From Flavobacteriales bacterium (GTDB taxonomy: Bacteria > Bacteroidota > Bacteroidia > Flavobacteriales_D > Cryomorphaceae), in NCBI GenBank assembly GCA_020200995.1, contig JAIVHQ010000101.1, positions 1-5,624 of the forward strand: a stretch of 5,624 nucleotides of DNA. The letters run 5' to 3'. Numbering within the stretch: position 1 is the stretch's first letter; each line of letters starts with the position of its first letter. Shown piece after piece: positions 1 to 5,583 of this stretch. The translations under genes were made by a program, and so were the position numbers. The notes beneath the pieces are model-generated. The model ran no database searches, was not told the origin of the DNA, and saw nothing but the letters and a program-made list of their open reading frames with translations.

Positions 1-2
1 GC

Positions 3-467
3 CGCAAATATGCCCTCGGCACCAAGCAGGCACTCGGATCCAAATTGATGGCGGCGGTGCAGGAGCGGGGTGCTGCCGGCGCGGTCGATTTTTGCAACAT
101 CCACGCCCTGCCCATCACCGACAGCATGTCGACGAAATACTCAGCGACCATACGCCGCGTGAGCGACCGACCGCGGAATCCGGCAAACAGGGCCAACGCC
201 GAGGAGACCGCTTACATTGACGCCCTCATGACCGCCAAGGCAAAAGGGGAGGAGCTGCCCCCGCTTATTTCCGAAAAGGGTACTTCTGTAACGGCCTACT
301 ACGCCATCGAAACCAACGATATGTGCCTCAAATGCCACGGCACCATGGACACCCACATTGCTCCCGAAACACAAAAAGTCATCGCCGAGCGCTACCCGGC
401 CGACAAGGCATTCGGCTATGATGTGAACGAAATACGTGGTCTTTTCGTGGTCGAAATGGCTCGGTGA
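3..467 (+). CDS. DUF3365 / Tll0287-like c-type haem protein, 5' end outside window
   Basis: The frame is open from the left edge, so the N-terminus (where an export signal would be expected) is missing; about 154 residues are visible. The first visible residues (RKYALGTKQALGSKLM) already belong to the family's N-terminal helix, so the ATG at 48 is internal, not the start. Family hallmarks follow in order: the AVDFCNIHALPI segment, the VSDRPRNPANRANAEE segment matching the conserved R-S-x-x-RNPxNxPxxxE block, then a haem c attachment motif CLKCH coded at 324-338, and a final FGYDVNEIRGLFVVEMAR. DUF3365 domains bind haem covalently and occur alone or as sensor modules of signalling proteins; this copy ends directly after the domain, so no kinase or other output module follows it. 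The protein is presumably periplasmic because haem c is attached there (inference). GC is about 59% over positions 61-360, higher than the next gene. Confidence 0.85.
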   Translation, partial: RKYALGTKQALGSKLMAAVQERGAAGAVDFCNIHALPITDSMSTKYSATIRRVSDRPRNPANRANAEETAYIDALMTAKAKGEELPPLISEKGTSVTAYYAIETNDMCLKCHGTMDTHIAPETQKVIAERYPADKAFGYDVNEIRGLFVVEMAR

Positions 468-612
468 ATGCACAGAATTTCACGTCCCTGTTGGGATGGG
501 ATCGCGTATTTCGTTAAACGGCCTGATTTCGAATGTGGTCAAAGTACGGCTGCGGTGCTTGCTTTCGACCGGGCGGATAAGCATTGAACAGACAAAGGAT
601 AAAAAAGAGACA

Positions 613-1251
613 ATGGACCAAAAAAAAATCGACACAGAAGCTCAGGCCTCAATGTGGAACGGGCGCTACGGACGGGAAGAATATGCTTATGGAGAAGCAC
701 CCAACGCGTACTTTGAAGAACAATTGAAAAAGCTTAAACCCGGAAAAATTCTGATGCCTGCGGAAGGAGAAGGACGAAATGCGGTTTTTGCCGCCAAATT
801 GGGATGGGCCGTATCGGCATTCGATATCAGCACCGAAGGACAAAGAAAAGCCGCTGAGCTGGCCCGCAAAAACGGTGTGACGATTAGCTACAAGGTCGGC
901 GGGCTTGACACGCTCAAATATCAAGAAGAAGAGTTTGACGCCGTAGCCTTGATATACGCGCATTTCTCGCCCGGGCTGAAGGGTGAATACCACAGTGCGT
1001 TCAACAAATACTTGAAAAAAGGTGGTACGGTCATTTTAGAGGCATTTAGCAAGAATCATTTGAAATACAATCAATCCGATCCGAAGGTCGGCGGGCCAAA
1101 GGACCTCGAAGTGTTGTACTCAACAGACGAGGTTGCATCTTATTTTTCGAATTTTGATGTGGCGGAACTTGAAGAAAAAGAAATTCTTCTGAGCGAGGGA
1201 CTTTTTCACAACGGCTATGGATCGGTAGTCCGATTTACGGGGCGCAAATAA
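613..1251 (+). CDS. Class I SAM-dependent methyltransferase (TehB/thiopurine methyltransferase-like), substrate unknown
   Basis: A 212-residue cytosolic protein with a single Rossmann-type methyltransferase domain, about the usual length for this small family. The N-terminal WNGRYGREEYAYGEAPNAYF segment is typical of tellurite/thiopurine-type methyltransferases. The SAM-binding motif I is LMPAEGEGRNAVFAA (residues 47-61), the acidic residue that normally binds the ribose is D71 in SAFDIS, and EFDAVALIYAHF (107-118) is the motif IV region. KKGGTVILEAF (135-145) is the strand after motif V. The frame is open upstream to 436, but the upstream part overlaps the DUF3365 gene and does not look like protein, so ATG 613 is chosen; only a weak purine stretch (AAAGAGA) precedes it. 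The 145 bases after DUF3365 show no TAnnTTTG element, so co-transcription with DUF3365 is possible. GC is near 47% by hand count, against about 59% for DUF3365, hinting at separate origin. The acceptor (chalcogen, thiol or small molecule) cannot be told. Confidence 0.85.
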   Translation: MDQKKIDTEAQASMWNGRYGREEYAYGEAPNAYFEEQLKKLKPGKILMPAEGEGRNAVFAAKLGWAVSAFDISTEGQRKAAELARKNGVTISYKVGGLDTLKYQEEEFDAVALIYAHFSPGLKGEYHSAFNKYLKKGGTVILEAFSKNHLKYNQSDPKVGGPKDLEVLYSTDEVASYFSNFDVAELEEKEILLSEGLFHNGYGSVVRFTGRK

Positions 1252-1265
1252 GTGTGATAGTTACT

Positions 1266-1373
1266 TTTGGGTATGACGCAGATCAAATCCGGGGAATTTT
1301 TGTGGTGGAGATGGCCACGGAAGAATGTGCTTTTAGGCCGTGTGGCGTCGTGTACATTTTTTCAACCACTTGA
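1266..1373 (+). pseudogene. Remnant of a second DUF3365 gene (C-terminal tail only)
   Basis: Read from 1266, the DNA encodes FGYDADQIRGIFVVEMA (1266-1316), followed by 18 unrelated codons to a TGA at 1371-1373. The same tail ends the DUF3365 gene at 411-461 as FGYDVNEIRGLFVVEMA: 13 of 17 residues and about 35 of 51 bases match, with most changes in third codon positions. That pattern means both copies evolved as coding sequence before this one was broken, so it is a diverged paralog or ortholog and not a recent copying event. Upstream of 1266 the similarity stops at once: no haem motif, no RNP block and no start codon fit, and the methyltransferase stop lies only 14 bases away. The fragment cannot make a functional haem protein. 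Chance similarity of a 17-residue match beside the first copy is unlikely, but a longer alignment is not available here. Confidence 0.7.
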
Positions 1374-1422
1374 CAAAAGATGATTGCCCCGTAGTTGCCG
1401 TGAACATCACCCGGCAGATTTC

Positions 1423-2010
1423 CTAAAGTTTCCTCAGATTTTCCTGCTTCACAGGTTCAAGTACCTCCCGGCCGTAGCGGGTGTGGTAGCGGTGACCCGC
1501 CAAAAAGTCGCGCTGAATTTTCAGCCATTGCGCATCGGTGAGTCGGGGGTTGAAGTTTTTTAATTCGGCGTAGAGCCGCTCGCTGAGTTCGGCATACCTG
1601 TCGGTGCCGAGGTAAAACAAGTCGGCGTCGGCGAGCACCTTGCCGATGGAATTTACCGGGCGTTGCGGAATTTTTGTCGCCATGATGGCGCTGCACACTT
1701 CTTCGATCTCTTCGGTGTGCAGTCCGTGGTTGGCAAGATCTTTTTCAGCTATTTTGCAGCTTTTCTCCTCGTGGTTGTCGCTCCCCTTCAAAAAGCCCGT
1801 GTCGTGGTAAAGCGCGGCAAGTCGTACCAACCTCACTTCCTCATCAGAAAGGCCTTCAGCTTTTGCCAAAAATTCGGCACACTCAATAACAAAACTTGTG
1901 TGGCGGGCACTGTGGTACACAAGGTCGGCCGAGAGCTCTCGGGCGAGTTGCTCCGTGATGCGACTTTCAAGTGCCTGGTCTGATGTCACGAAATCTTTCA
2001 AGTTGTTCAA
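1423..2010 (-). CDS. HD-domain metal-dependent phosphohydrolase
   Basis: A 195-residue all-helical cytosolic protein covering a complete HD domain. Visible metal-site residues are the first histidine at 33 or 37 (YHSARHT), the HD pair H69-D70 in LAALYHDTGFL, H80 in the following NHEEKS segment, and the late aspartate D128 or D130 in VLADADLFYLG. The ATKIPQRPVNSIGKVLADADL stretch is typical of the small HD hydrolases that also occur fused to or near nucleotide cyclases in Bacteroidota. The family hydrolyses phosphate esters, often nucleotides or cyclic nucleotides; the substrate here is unknown. The C-terminal 45 residues (after about 150) are basic and aromatic and lie outside the core. The start is uncertain: the frame has no ATG upstream of the domain, only TTG at 2010, a second TTG three codons on, and GTG at 1989. 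It is convergent with the DUF3365 remnant and has no consensus -7 element that I can find. Confidence 0.85.
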   Translation of the reverse strand: MNNLKDFVTSDQALESRITEQLARELSADLVYHSARHTSFVIECAEFLAKAEGLSDEEVRLVRLAALYHDTGFLKGSDNHEEKSCKIAEKDLANHGLHTEEIEEVCSAIMATKIPQRPVNSIGKVLADADLFYLGTDRYAELSERLYAELKNFNPRLTDAQWLKIQRDFLAGHRYHTRYGREVLEPVKQENLRKL

Positions 2011-2153
2011 TTCCCAAGACGAATAACGCCATTTTCTTTGTAATCCAATGCCGGCAATGAATTACCCGGCCATAAAATAGCTGACAGACCGTGTGTTTTT
2101 TGCGCAAGACAAATAAGTTCTGTCGACTGGCTGGTGACATTACGTTCTTTTTT

Positions 2154-2256
2154 TAACCAAAGTTCGGGCGAAGGTCAAAATACGCGGATCTAAGAGTGCA
2201 AGAGTATACCTCCCGGGGGTATTGATGAACAATCCGAGAATGGAGAACTTTGGTTA
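2154..2256. repeat. 12-bp perfect inverted repeat enclosing a GC-rich hairpin
   Basis: TAACCAAAGTTC at 2154-2165 is the exact reverse complement of GAACTTTGGTTA at 2245-2256, with 79 bases between. Inside the loop, 2206-2222 (ATACCTCCCGGGGGTAT) can fold into a second hairpin of seven pairs, one of them T-G, around three bases. The left arm is preceded by a T-run, not followed by one, so this is not a terminator for plus-strand transcription; on the minus strand the right-hand flank becomes an A-run, so it is not one there either. Each arm is itself partly palindromic (AAC-N4-GTT), so the two copies could also be binding sites for one regulator placed in opposite directions. The repeat is seen directly; any function is inference. 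Confidence 0.6.
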
Positions 2257-2322
2257 CTACTTCTGAACAGCGTCCAAATCTGTCCATGCCTTCATGTGCA
2301 CTCCGAAAGCAACAGGCCTTAT

Positions 2323-2330
2323 TATATTTG
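2323..2330 (+). promoter_or_regulatory. Bacteroidota -7 promoter element (TATATTTG)
   Basis: TATATTTG matches the TAnnTTTG consensus exactly and sits 27 bases before the ATG of the DUF2911 lipoprotein, which gives a leader of roughly 20 bases. A clear TTG at the -33 position is lacking; only TGTG at 2295-2298 is nearby. The leader is A-rich with no Shine-Dalgarno match, usual for this phylum. Confidence 0.65.
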
Positions 2331-2357
2331 CATTGAATCAAAAATAAAAATCACCCC

Positions 2358-3038
2358 ATGACCATGATGAAACTGTTTATTCCCCTGGCTGCCTCCGCAT
2401 TTGTTTTCGCAAGCTGCGAGCAGGTGCAGCCCGTCCAGGATGCTGCCGTAGAAGCCGAGCGTTCGCTTGTAGAAGTTGAAAGTGACACCACCGAATTGAC
2501 CCGACTGGAGGAGGAGCATCAACTTTTCAGGGCAGAATACGCAGACAGCGTTAACCAGGGATTGATCGAAGAGGATAAATTTACGGGGAGCGCCCGCCGC
2601 GAATCGAAGGAACTGATAGGTGCAGCGGAAGTCGCGGTAAATTACGGTTCACCGGGCAAGCGCGGCCGAGTGCTTTGGAACGGACTGGTGAGTTACGATC
2701 AGGTTTGGGTGAGCGGTTCGCACTGGGCCACCGCCGTCTCATTCACCAAAGATGTGATGGTCTCGGGCACAGAAGTGAAAGCGGGTACCTACGCCTTCTT
2801 CACCATTCCCGGACGCGAGAAGTGGACCTTGATTCTCAATGAAAACTTTGACCAACACCTCGCCGAAGATTATGACAAAAACCTCGATGCAGTGCGCGTT
2901 TCAGTGATGGCGCAAGAGCTTCCAAATGTTGTTGAAAGGCTCACCTACGACGTAGAAAAAACAGGCCTCGGCGAGGGTGCCATTTCCTTGAAGTGGGATC
3001 AAGTGAAGGTGTCTATGCCTTTTACCGTGAAGGAATGA
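2358..3038 (+). CDS. DUF2911 domain lipoprotein
   Basis: A 226-residue protein with a lipoprotein signal peptide: KLFIPLAASAFVFASC, in which C20 would be lipidated after cleavage. Three ATG codons open the frame (2358, 2364, 2367); MMK at 2364 would give a more usual short n-region, so the first ATG is a convention. After the cysteine comes an acidic, glutamate-rich linker with probable coiled-coil character (about 21-75), then the DUF2911 domain (about 85-226). Domain hallmarks are VAVNYGSPGKRGRVLWNGL (92-110), YDQVW (113-117), ATAVSFTKDV (124-133), G-x-x-V-x-AGTYAFFTIPG (137-152) and the WTLILN strand (156-161). Where most family members read WRTGAN, this one reads WVSGSH (117-122), a divergence at the most conserved spot. 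The role of DUF2911 is not established; it is a beta-rich envelope domain frequent in Bacteroidota. It has its own promoter at 2323-2330 and appears monocistronic. Confidence 0.9.
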   Translation: MTMMKLFIPLAASAFVFASCEQVQPVQDAAVEAERSLVEVESDTTELTRLEEEHQLFRAEYADSVNQGLIEEDKFTGSARRESKELIGAAEVAVNYGSPGKRGRVLWNGLVSYDQVWVSGSHWATAVSFTKDVMVSGTEVKAGTYAFFTIPGREKWTLILNENFDQHLAEDYDKNLDAVRVSVMAQELPNVVERLTYDVEKTGLGEGAISLKWDQVKVSMPFTVKE

Positions 3039-3205
3039 CCCGATCGGCATCCCTCTCGCCACCCAAACCTGAGTTTACTGATCGTAAAAGGGGCCTTTGG
3101 GCCGAGCGTAAGGCAGCTCGAAGAATAAGTCCCTGGATCAACTCCCCGGATCAAGCAGCAGGCCTGACCGCCGGCATGACCGCAGGTAGGATAGCTGACT
3201 TTCCC

Positions 3206-3226
3206 AACAGCCGCTGTTTATTTTTT
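3206..3226 (+). terminator. Possible weak terminator after the DUF2911 gene
   Basis: AACAGC and GCTGTT (3206-3211, 3213-3218) form a near-perfect palindrome followed by TATTTTTT up to 3226. As RNA the stem would be only about five pairs around a three-base loop, which is weak, and it lies 168 bases after the lipoprotein stop and overlaps the end of the convergent T9SS gene. It could equally be chance sequence. The rest of the 3039-3217 gap shows only short GGCC repeats (GGCC-TTTG-GGCC near 3093) and no gene. Confidence 0.25.
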
Positions 3227-4126
3227 GAGAAATTTCCCGACGTAGCGGCGCGTACCGTCGTTAATCTCTGCGATGTAAAGCCCGTCGGCCAGGTGTCCGA
3301 TCTCGATACTTCCCGAAGGAGGGGTTGAATTTCTGTACACCTGTCTGCCCGTGATGTCTGTGATCGTGGTCACGGCATCGGTGAACGGCTCGGTATCCGG
3401 GATTTCGAAGAAGACCCGGTCAGTGGCCGGGTTGGGAAATACCGTGAGTTCATGAACGGGCTTGTCCGCATTTTCCGTCGAGACAGTCGTCAAAGTGGTG
3501 CAGAATTCCTGCCACGAGTCGAGCACTTCTGAACTATTCCAAGCCACATCTGAGATCAGCAGGTTCTTTGTCCACCCGGGCGATGCTTCATTTTCGAGCT
3601 GTAAAGGGTGGTCGCGAAAAAAGACAACCCTGTTATCGGGCTCTTGGGGCAGGTACTCCATGGTGCCGCTGTCGTCATATTCAGCGAAGAGCTGACCGTT
3701 AACGTATATATCCATCATTCCGGAGCAGTCGCGAACGAGGGTGAGTTGGAATACATCCGTATCGTTGAAAAAATCCGATTCTCCAACGGTTCCGTTGGGC
3801 CAAAATTCCAAGGTGGCATTGCTCGGAGGGGATGAGAGGTTCAGAAACAATCCGTTATCATCAGTGTGGGTAAAACTCAATATGCGCACCCACCCCGCGA
3901 AGTTGTCGAGGTCGTCGAATTTAAAGGCGATTTGAAGGGTGTATTCGCAATCCAGAAAGCCTTCGTTCAAAAATTCAAAACCCGCGTCTCTTTCAAAATA
4001 CCATCCCGAAGTTACGTCCTCGGTCGGACATGTGGTCGCAGGAAGTTGAAAATTACCGAACTCACCCGTTTCTCCGTCGTCATTTGGAATAATAACCAGA
4101 GATGTAAAAGCGAAGTTACGTGCCAC
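3218..4126 (-). CDS. LamG/concanavalin-like protein with type IX secretion sorting domain, no signal peptide visible
   Basis: A 302-residue frame. Residues roughly 30-210 are rich in aromatic and acidic residues with the pattern of a LamG/concanavalin A-like beta-sandwich (YTLQIAFKFDD, WVRILSFTHTDDNGLFLNL, VFQLTLVRD, MDIYVNGQLF), a fold that usually binds carbohydrate or other ligands at the surface. The last 74 residues form a classic type A T9SS sorting domain: VFPNPATDRVFFEI, then TITDITGRQVYR, GSIEIGHLADGLYIAEI and YVGKFLKK at the end. Such proteins are exported by Sec and then cross the outer membrane through PorV/SprA machinery. Oddly, the frame starts at a GTG (4126) with no hydrophobic signal peptide, and three in-frame stops lie just upstream (4136-4147). 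Either the 5' end was lost by deletion or frameshift, or the sequence has an error there. The beginning is therefore doubtful while domain and sorting tail are secure. The ligand is unknown. Confidence 0.8.
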   Translation of the reverse strand: MARNFAFTSLVIIPNDDGETGEFGNFQLPATTCPTEDVTSGWYFERDAGFEFLNEGFLDCEYTLQIAFKFDDLDNFAGWVRILSFTHTDDNGLFLNLSSPPSNATLEFWPNGTVGESDFFNDTDVFQLTLVRDCSGMMDIYVNGQLFAEYDDSGTMEYLPQEPDNRVVFFRDHPLQLENEASPGWTKNLLISDVAWNSSEVLDSWQEFCTTLTTVSTENADKPVHELTVFPNPATDRVFFEIPDTEPFTDAVTTITDITGRQVYRNSTPPSGSIEIGHLADGLYIAEINDGTRRYVGKFLKK

Positions 4127-4179
4127 ATTCAGCTTCTACAATCACTAATATTGACCGGATTTGCACAGCGTTCGTGCAG

Positions 4180-4210
4180 ACTTCATCGCCGTAAAATCCG
4201 ACGATGAAGT
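4180..4210. repeat. 9-bp inverted repeat upstream of the T9SS gene
   Basis: ACTTCATCG (4180-4188) and CGATGAAGT (4202-4210) are exact reverse complements around a 13-base loop. It lies in the 171-base gap between the adenine deaminase stop and the T9SS protein start, about 55-85 bases before the latter. No T-run follows on either strand, so it is not a simple terminator; an operator or an mRNA hairpin in the T9SS leader is possible. Confidence 0.4.
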
Positions 4211-4277
4211 GGGGCGCCATGCGCGTAAATCATATGCTCCACTGCAGTTTCGCAATTGCTTGCGGAATGACTTAAAT

Positions 4278-4298
4278 GTGCACTTTATAAGGGTGCAC
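4278..4298 (-). terminator. Paired GTGCAC palindromes at the adenine deaminase stop, possible weak terminator
   Basis: Two copies of the self-complementary hexamer GTGCAC (4278-4283 and 4293-4298) are separated by nine AT-rich bases, and the right copy touches the deaminase stop codon. In the transcript they can pair as a six-base stem followed by AUUUAA, which is a poor U-tail. It could act as a 3'-end hairpin of the deaminase mRNA; the evidence is only structural. Confidence 0.25.
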
Positions 4299-5320
4299 TA
4301 TTCTGAAAAGTCCGCCGCATACGCCCTGACATCCGACAGATGCTCCTCCTTGGCTTCATCGAGCAAGAAGGAGGCTTTAAATCCGTTTTCGGCCAGGTGT
4401 GCGATTTCCTCGCGGGTGAGGTCCAGTGCCTCGGCAGTTGCGATGAAATTGGCATTCATGTACCCGCCAAAATAGGCCGGGTCGTCGGAGTGGATGGTGG
4501 CAAGGATGTTTTTCTCCAGCATTTTGCGCAAGGGGTGGTTCCGAAGGTCGGGGCATACCTGCAACTTTTTGTTGGACAGGGGGCAGAGGGTGAGTGCCAT
4601 CTGCCTGCGCGCCAGTTCGGCGGAGAGCACATCGTCGTCGAGGCATCGATTACCGTGATCGATGCGGTCTACATTCAGCAGGTTCAGGGCCTCCCAAATG
4701 TAGTCGGCCGGGCCTTCTTCGCCGGCGTGGGCCATCAGCAGAAATCCCTCTTCCCGTGCTTTCGCAAAAACGCGCTCGAACTTGGACGGCGGGTTGCCCA
4801 GCTCAGACGAGTCGAGCCCCACACCGATGATGCGGTCTTTGTATTTCAGCCCCTCTTCCAGTGTTTTAAATGCATCTTCCTCGCTGAGGTGGCGCAAAAA
4901 GCTCATGATGAGTTCGCTGGTGATTCCGAGTTCCTCCCTTCCTTCTTCCAAAGCGCGAAGTATTCCGTCGATGACCGTGCTGAATGCGATGCCCCTTTCG
5001 GTGTGGGTTTGAGGGTCGAAGAATATCTCGACGTGGCGCACATTCTCGGTGTGCACCTTTCGGAGGTAGGCCATGGTGAGGTCGTAAAAGTCGCGCTCTT
5101 CGATCAGCACCCCGGCACCTTCATAATAGATGTCGAGAAACTCCTGAAGGTTGTTGAAGCTGTATGCCTTGCGGAGGTCTTCCACGGAGGCATATTTCAA
5201 TTTTTTGCCGTTTCGCTCGGCGATTTCAAACATGAGCTCGGGCTCAAAAGTGCCTTCAATGTGGAGGTGCAGCTCGGCTTTGGGCAGGCCGGCGATGAAT
5301 TTATGGAGAGAATCGTTCAA
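4298..5320 (-). CDS. Adenine deaminase, adenosine deaminase superfamily (type 2 / Aah1-like)
   Basis: A 340-residue cytosolic zinc enzyme converting adenine to hypoxanthine and ammonia in purine salvage (family knowledge). The TIM-barrel metal and catalytic residues are all present: HLHIEGT gives H18 and H20, AHAGEE gives H198 and catalytic E201, RIDHGNR gives H222, and HSDDPAYFGGY gives D279 with D280. The segments FNNLQEFLDIYYEGAGVL (55-72), FFDPQTHTERGI (100-111), SFLRHLSEEDA (140-150) and GVGLDSSELGNPPSKF (166-181) match the bacterial adenine deaminase subgroup rather than classical adenosine deaminase, so adenine is the favoured substrate, though specificity is inferred. Length is normal for the subgroup and no residue is missing. 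The start is TTG at 5320: no ATG exists in frame between the upstream stop (5336-5338) and the first metal motif. A consensus promoter lies just upstream, so it is probably transcribed alone. Confidence 0.93.
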   Translation of the reverse strand: MNDSLHKFIAGLPKAELHLHIEGTFEPELMFEIAERNGKKLKYASVEDLRKAYSFNNLQEFLDIYYEGAGVLIEERDFYDLTMAYLRKVHTENVRHVEIFFDPQTHTERGIAFSTVIDGILRALEEGREELGITSELIMSFLRHLSEEDAFKTLEEGLKYKDRIIGVGLDSSELGNPPSKFERVFAKAREEGFLLMAHAGEEGPADYIWEALNLLNVDRIDHGNRCLDDDVLSAELARRQMALTLCPLSNKKLQVCPDLRNHPLRKMLEKNILATIHSDDPAYFGGYMNANFIATAEALDLTREEIAHLAENGFKASFLLDEAKEEHLSDVRAYAADFSE

Positions 5321-5349
5321 GGTTCGAGGGGTTTTTTAATGTGGTCGGC

Positions 5350-5357
5350 CAAAATTA
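5350..5357 (-). promoter_or_regulatory. Bacteroidota -7 promoter element for adenine deaminase (TAATTTTG)
   Basis: On the minus strand the sequence reads TAATTTTG, an exact TAnnTTTG match. It ends 30 bases before the TTG start at 5320, giving a leader of about 20-25 bases, similar to the spacing at the lipoprotein promoter. No TTG at the expected -33 position is visible. The placement also supports the TTG start. Confidence 0.6.
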
Positions 5358-5526
5358 AGGAATATCCGTTGAGTGGTTGAACTCTGAACAAATAGTTTGT
5401 AAATGAGACTATTTAATTCAAAATTGTACCTCACCTTAAATGTCACGTTGAGAAATGAGCAGGGTTGTCCCGGTTATTGTTTAAAAATGAACTGTTTCAA
5501 ATTCAATACGATCGTCAGCTCGAGTG

Positions 5527-5583
5527 TTTTTCAGCCTTACTAAGATGTTTCATTTTTTAGGAAAATTGGTGTGGGCTGAAAAA
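5527..5583. repeat. 10-bp inverted repeat near the right edge
   Basis: TTTTTCAGCC (5527-5536) and GGCTGAAAAA (5574-5583) are exact reverse complements around 37 bases. The arms have a T-run outside on the left and an A-run on the right, so a transcript from either strand would have its U-run on the 5' side of the stem, opposite to a terminator. The function is unknown and chance is possible given the AT-rich context. Confidence 0.4.

Larger units (their letters stand above)
2011..2357. other. Gene-free divergent intergenic region
   Basis: About 347 bases between the divergently transcribed HD hydrolase and DUF2911 lipoprotein genes. The only longer frame, 62 codons on the minus strand, gives a cysteine- and arginine-rich product without family resemblance and is taken as noise. 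What the region does hold is a T-run at 2148-2154, a 12-bp inverted repeat with an internal hairpin (2154-2256), and the promoter of the lipoprotein gene at its right end. No promoter for the HD gene matches TAnnTTTG on the minus strand. The length is generous for two promoters, so an unannotated small RNA or a regulatory element is possible, but I cannot demonstrate either. Confidence 0.6.

Noticed and set aside
468..587. 39-codon frame starting with ATG directly after the DUF3365 stop
   Set aside because: Short, in the same frame as DUF3365 by chance continuation, no recognisable motif and no ribosome binding site.
436..612. Upstream extension of the methyltransferase frame (59 extra codons)
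   Set aside because: It overlaps the conserved end of the DUF3365 gene, lacks any domain or signal character, and the methyltransferase family normally begins close to ATG 613.
1337..1426. Short open plus-strand stretch ending in PVVAVNITRQIS and a stop
   Set aside because: No start codon with support, no family resemblance, and it runs into the 3' end of the HD gene.
2153..2341. 62-codon minus-strand frame in the divergent intergenic region
   Set aside because: Composition is atypical, with no conserved motif, and it overlaps the lipoprotein promoter and the inverted repeat.
3134..3186. Short direct repeats GGATCAA and TGACCGC between the convergent genes
   Set aside because: Seven-base repeats at such spacing are expected by chance and lead to no known element.
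2993..3328. Plus-strand frame across the convergent gap after the lipoprotein gene
   Set aside because: It overlaps both neighbouring genes' ends and shows no recognisable domain.
4340..5380. 346-codon plus-strand frame opposite adenine deaminase
   Set aside because: It is the antisense shadow of a gene whose zinc and catalytic motifs are complete; the shadow product has no family features.
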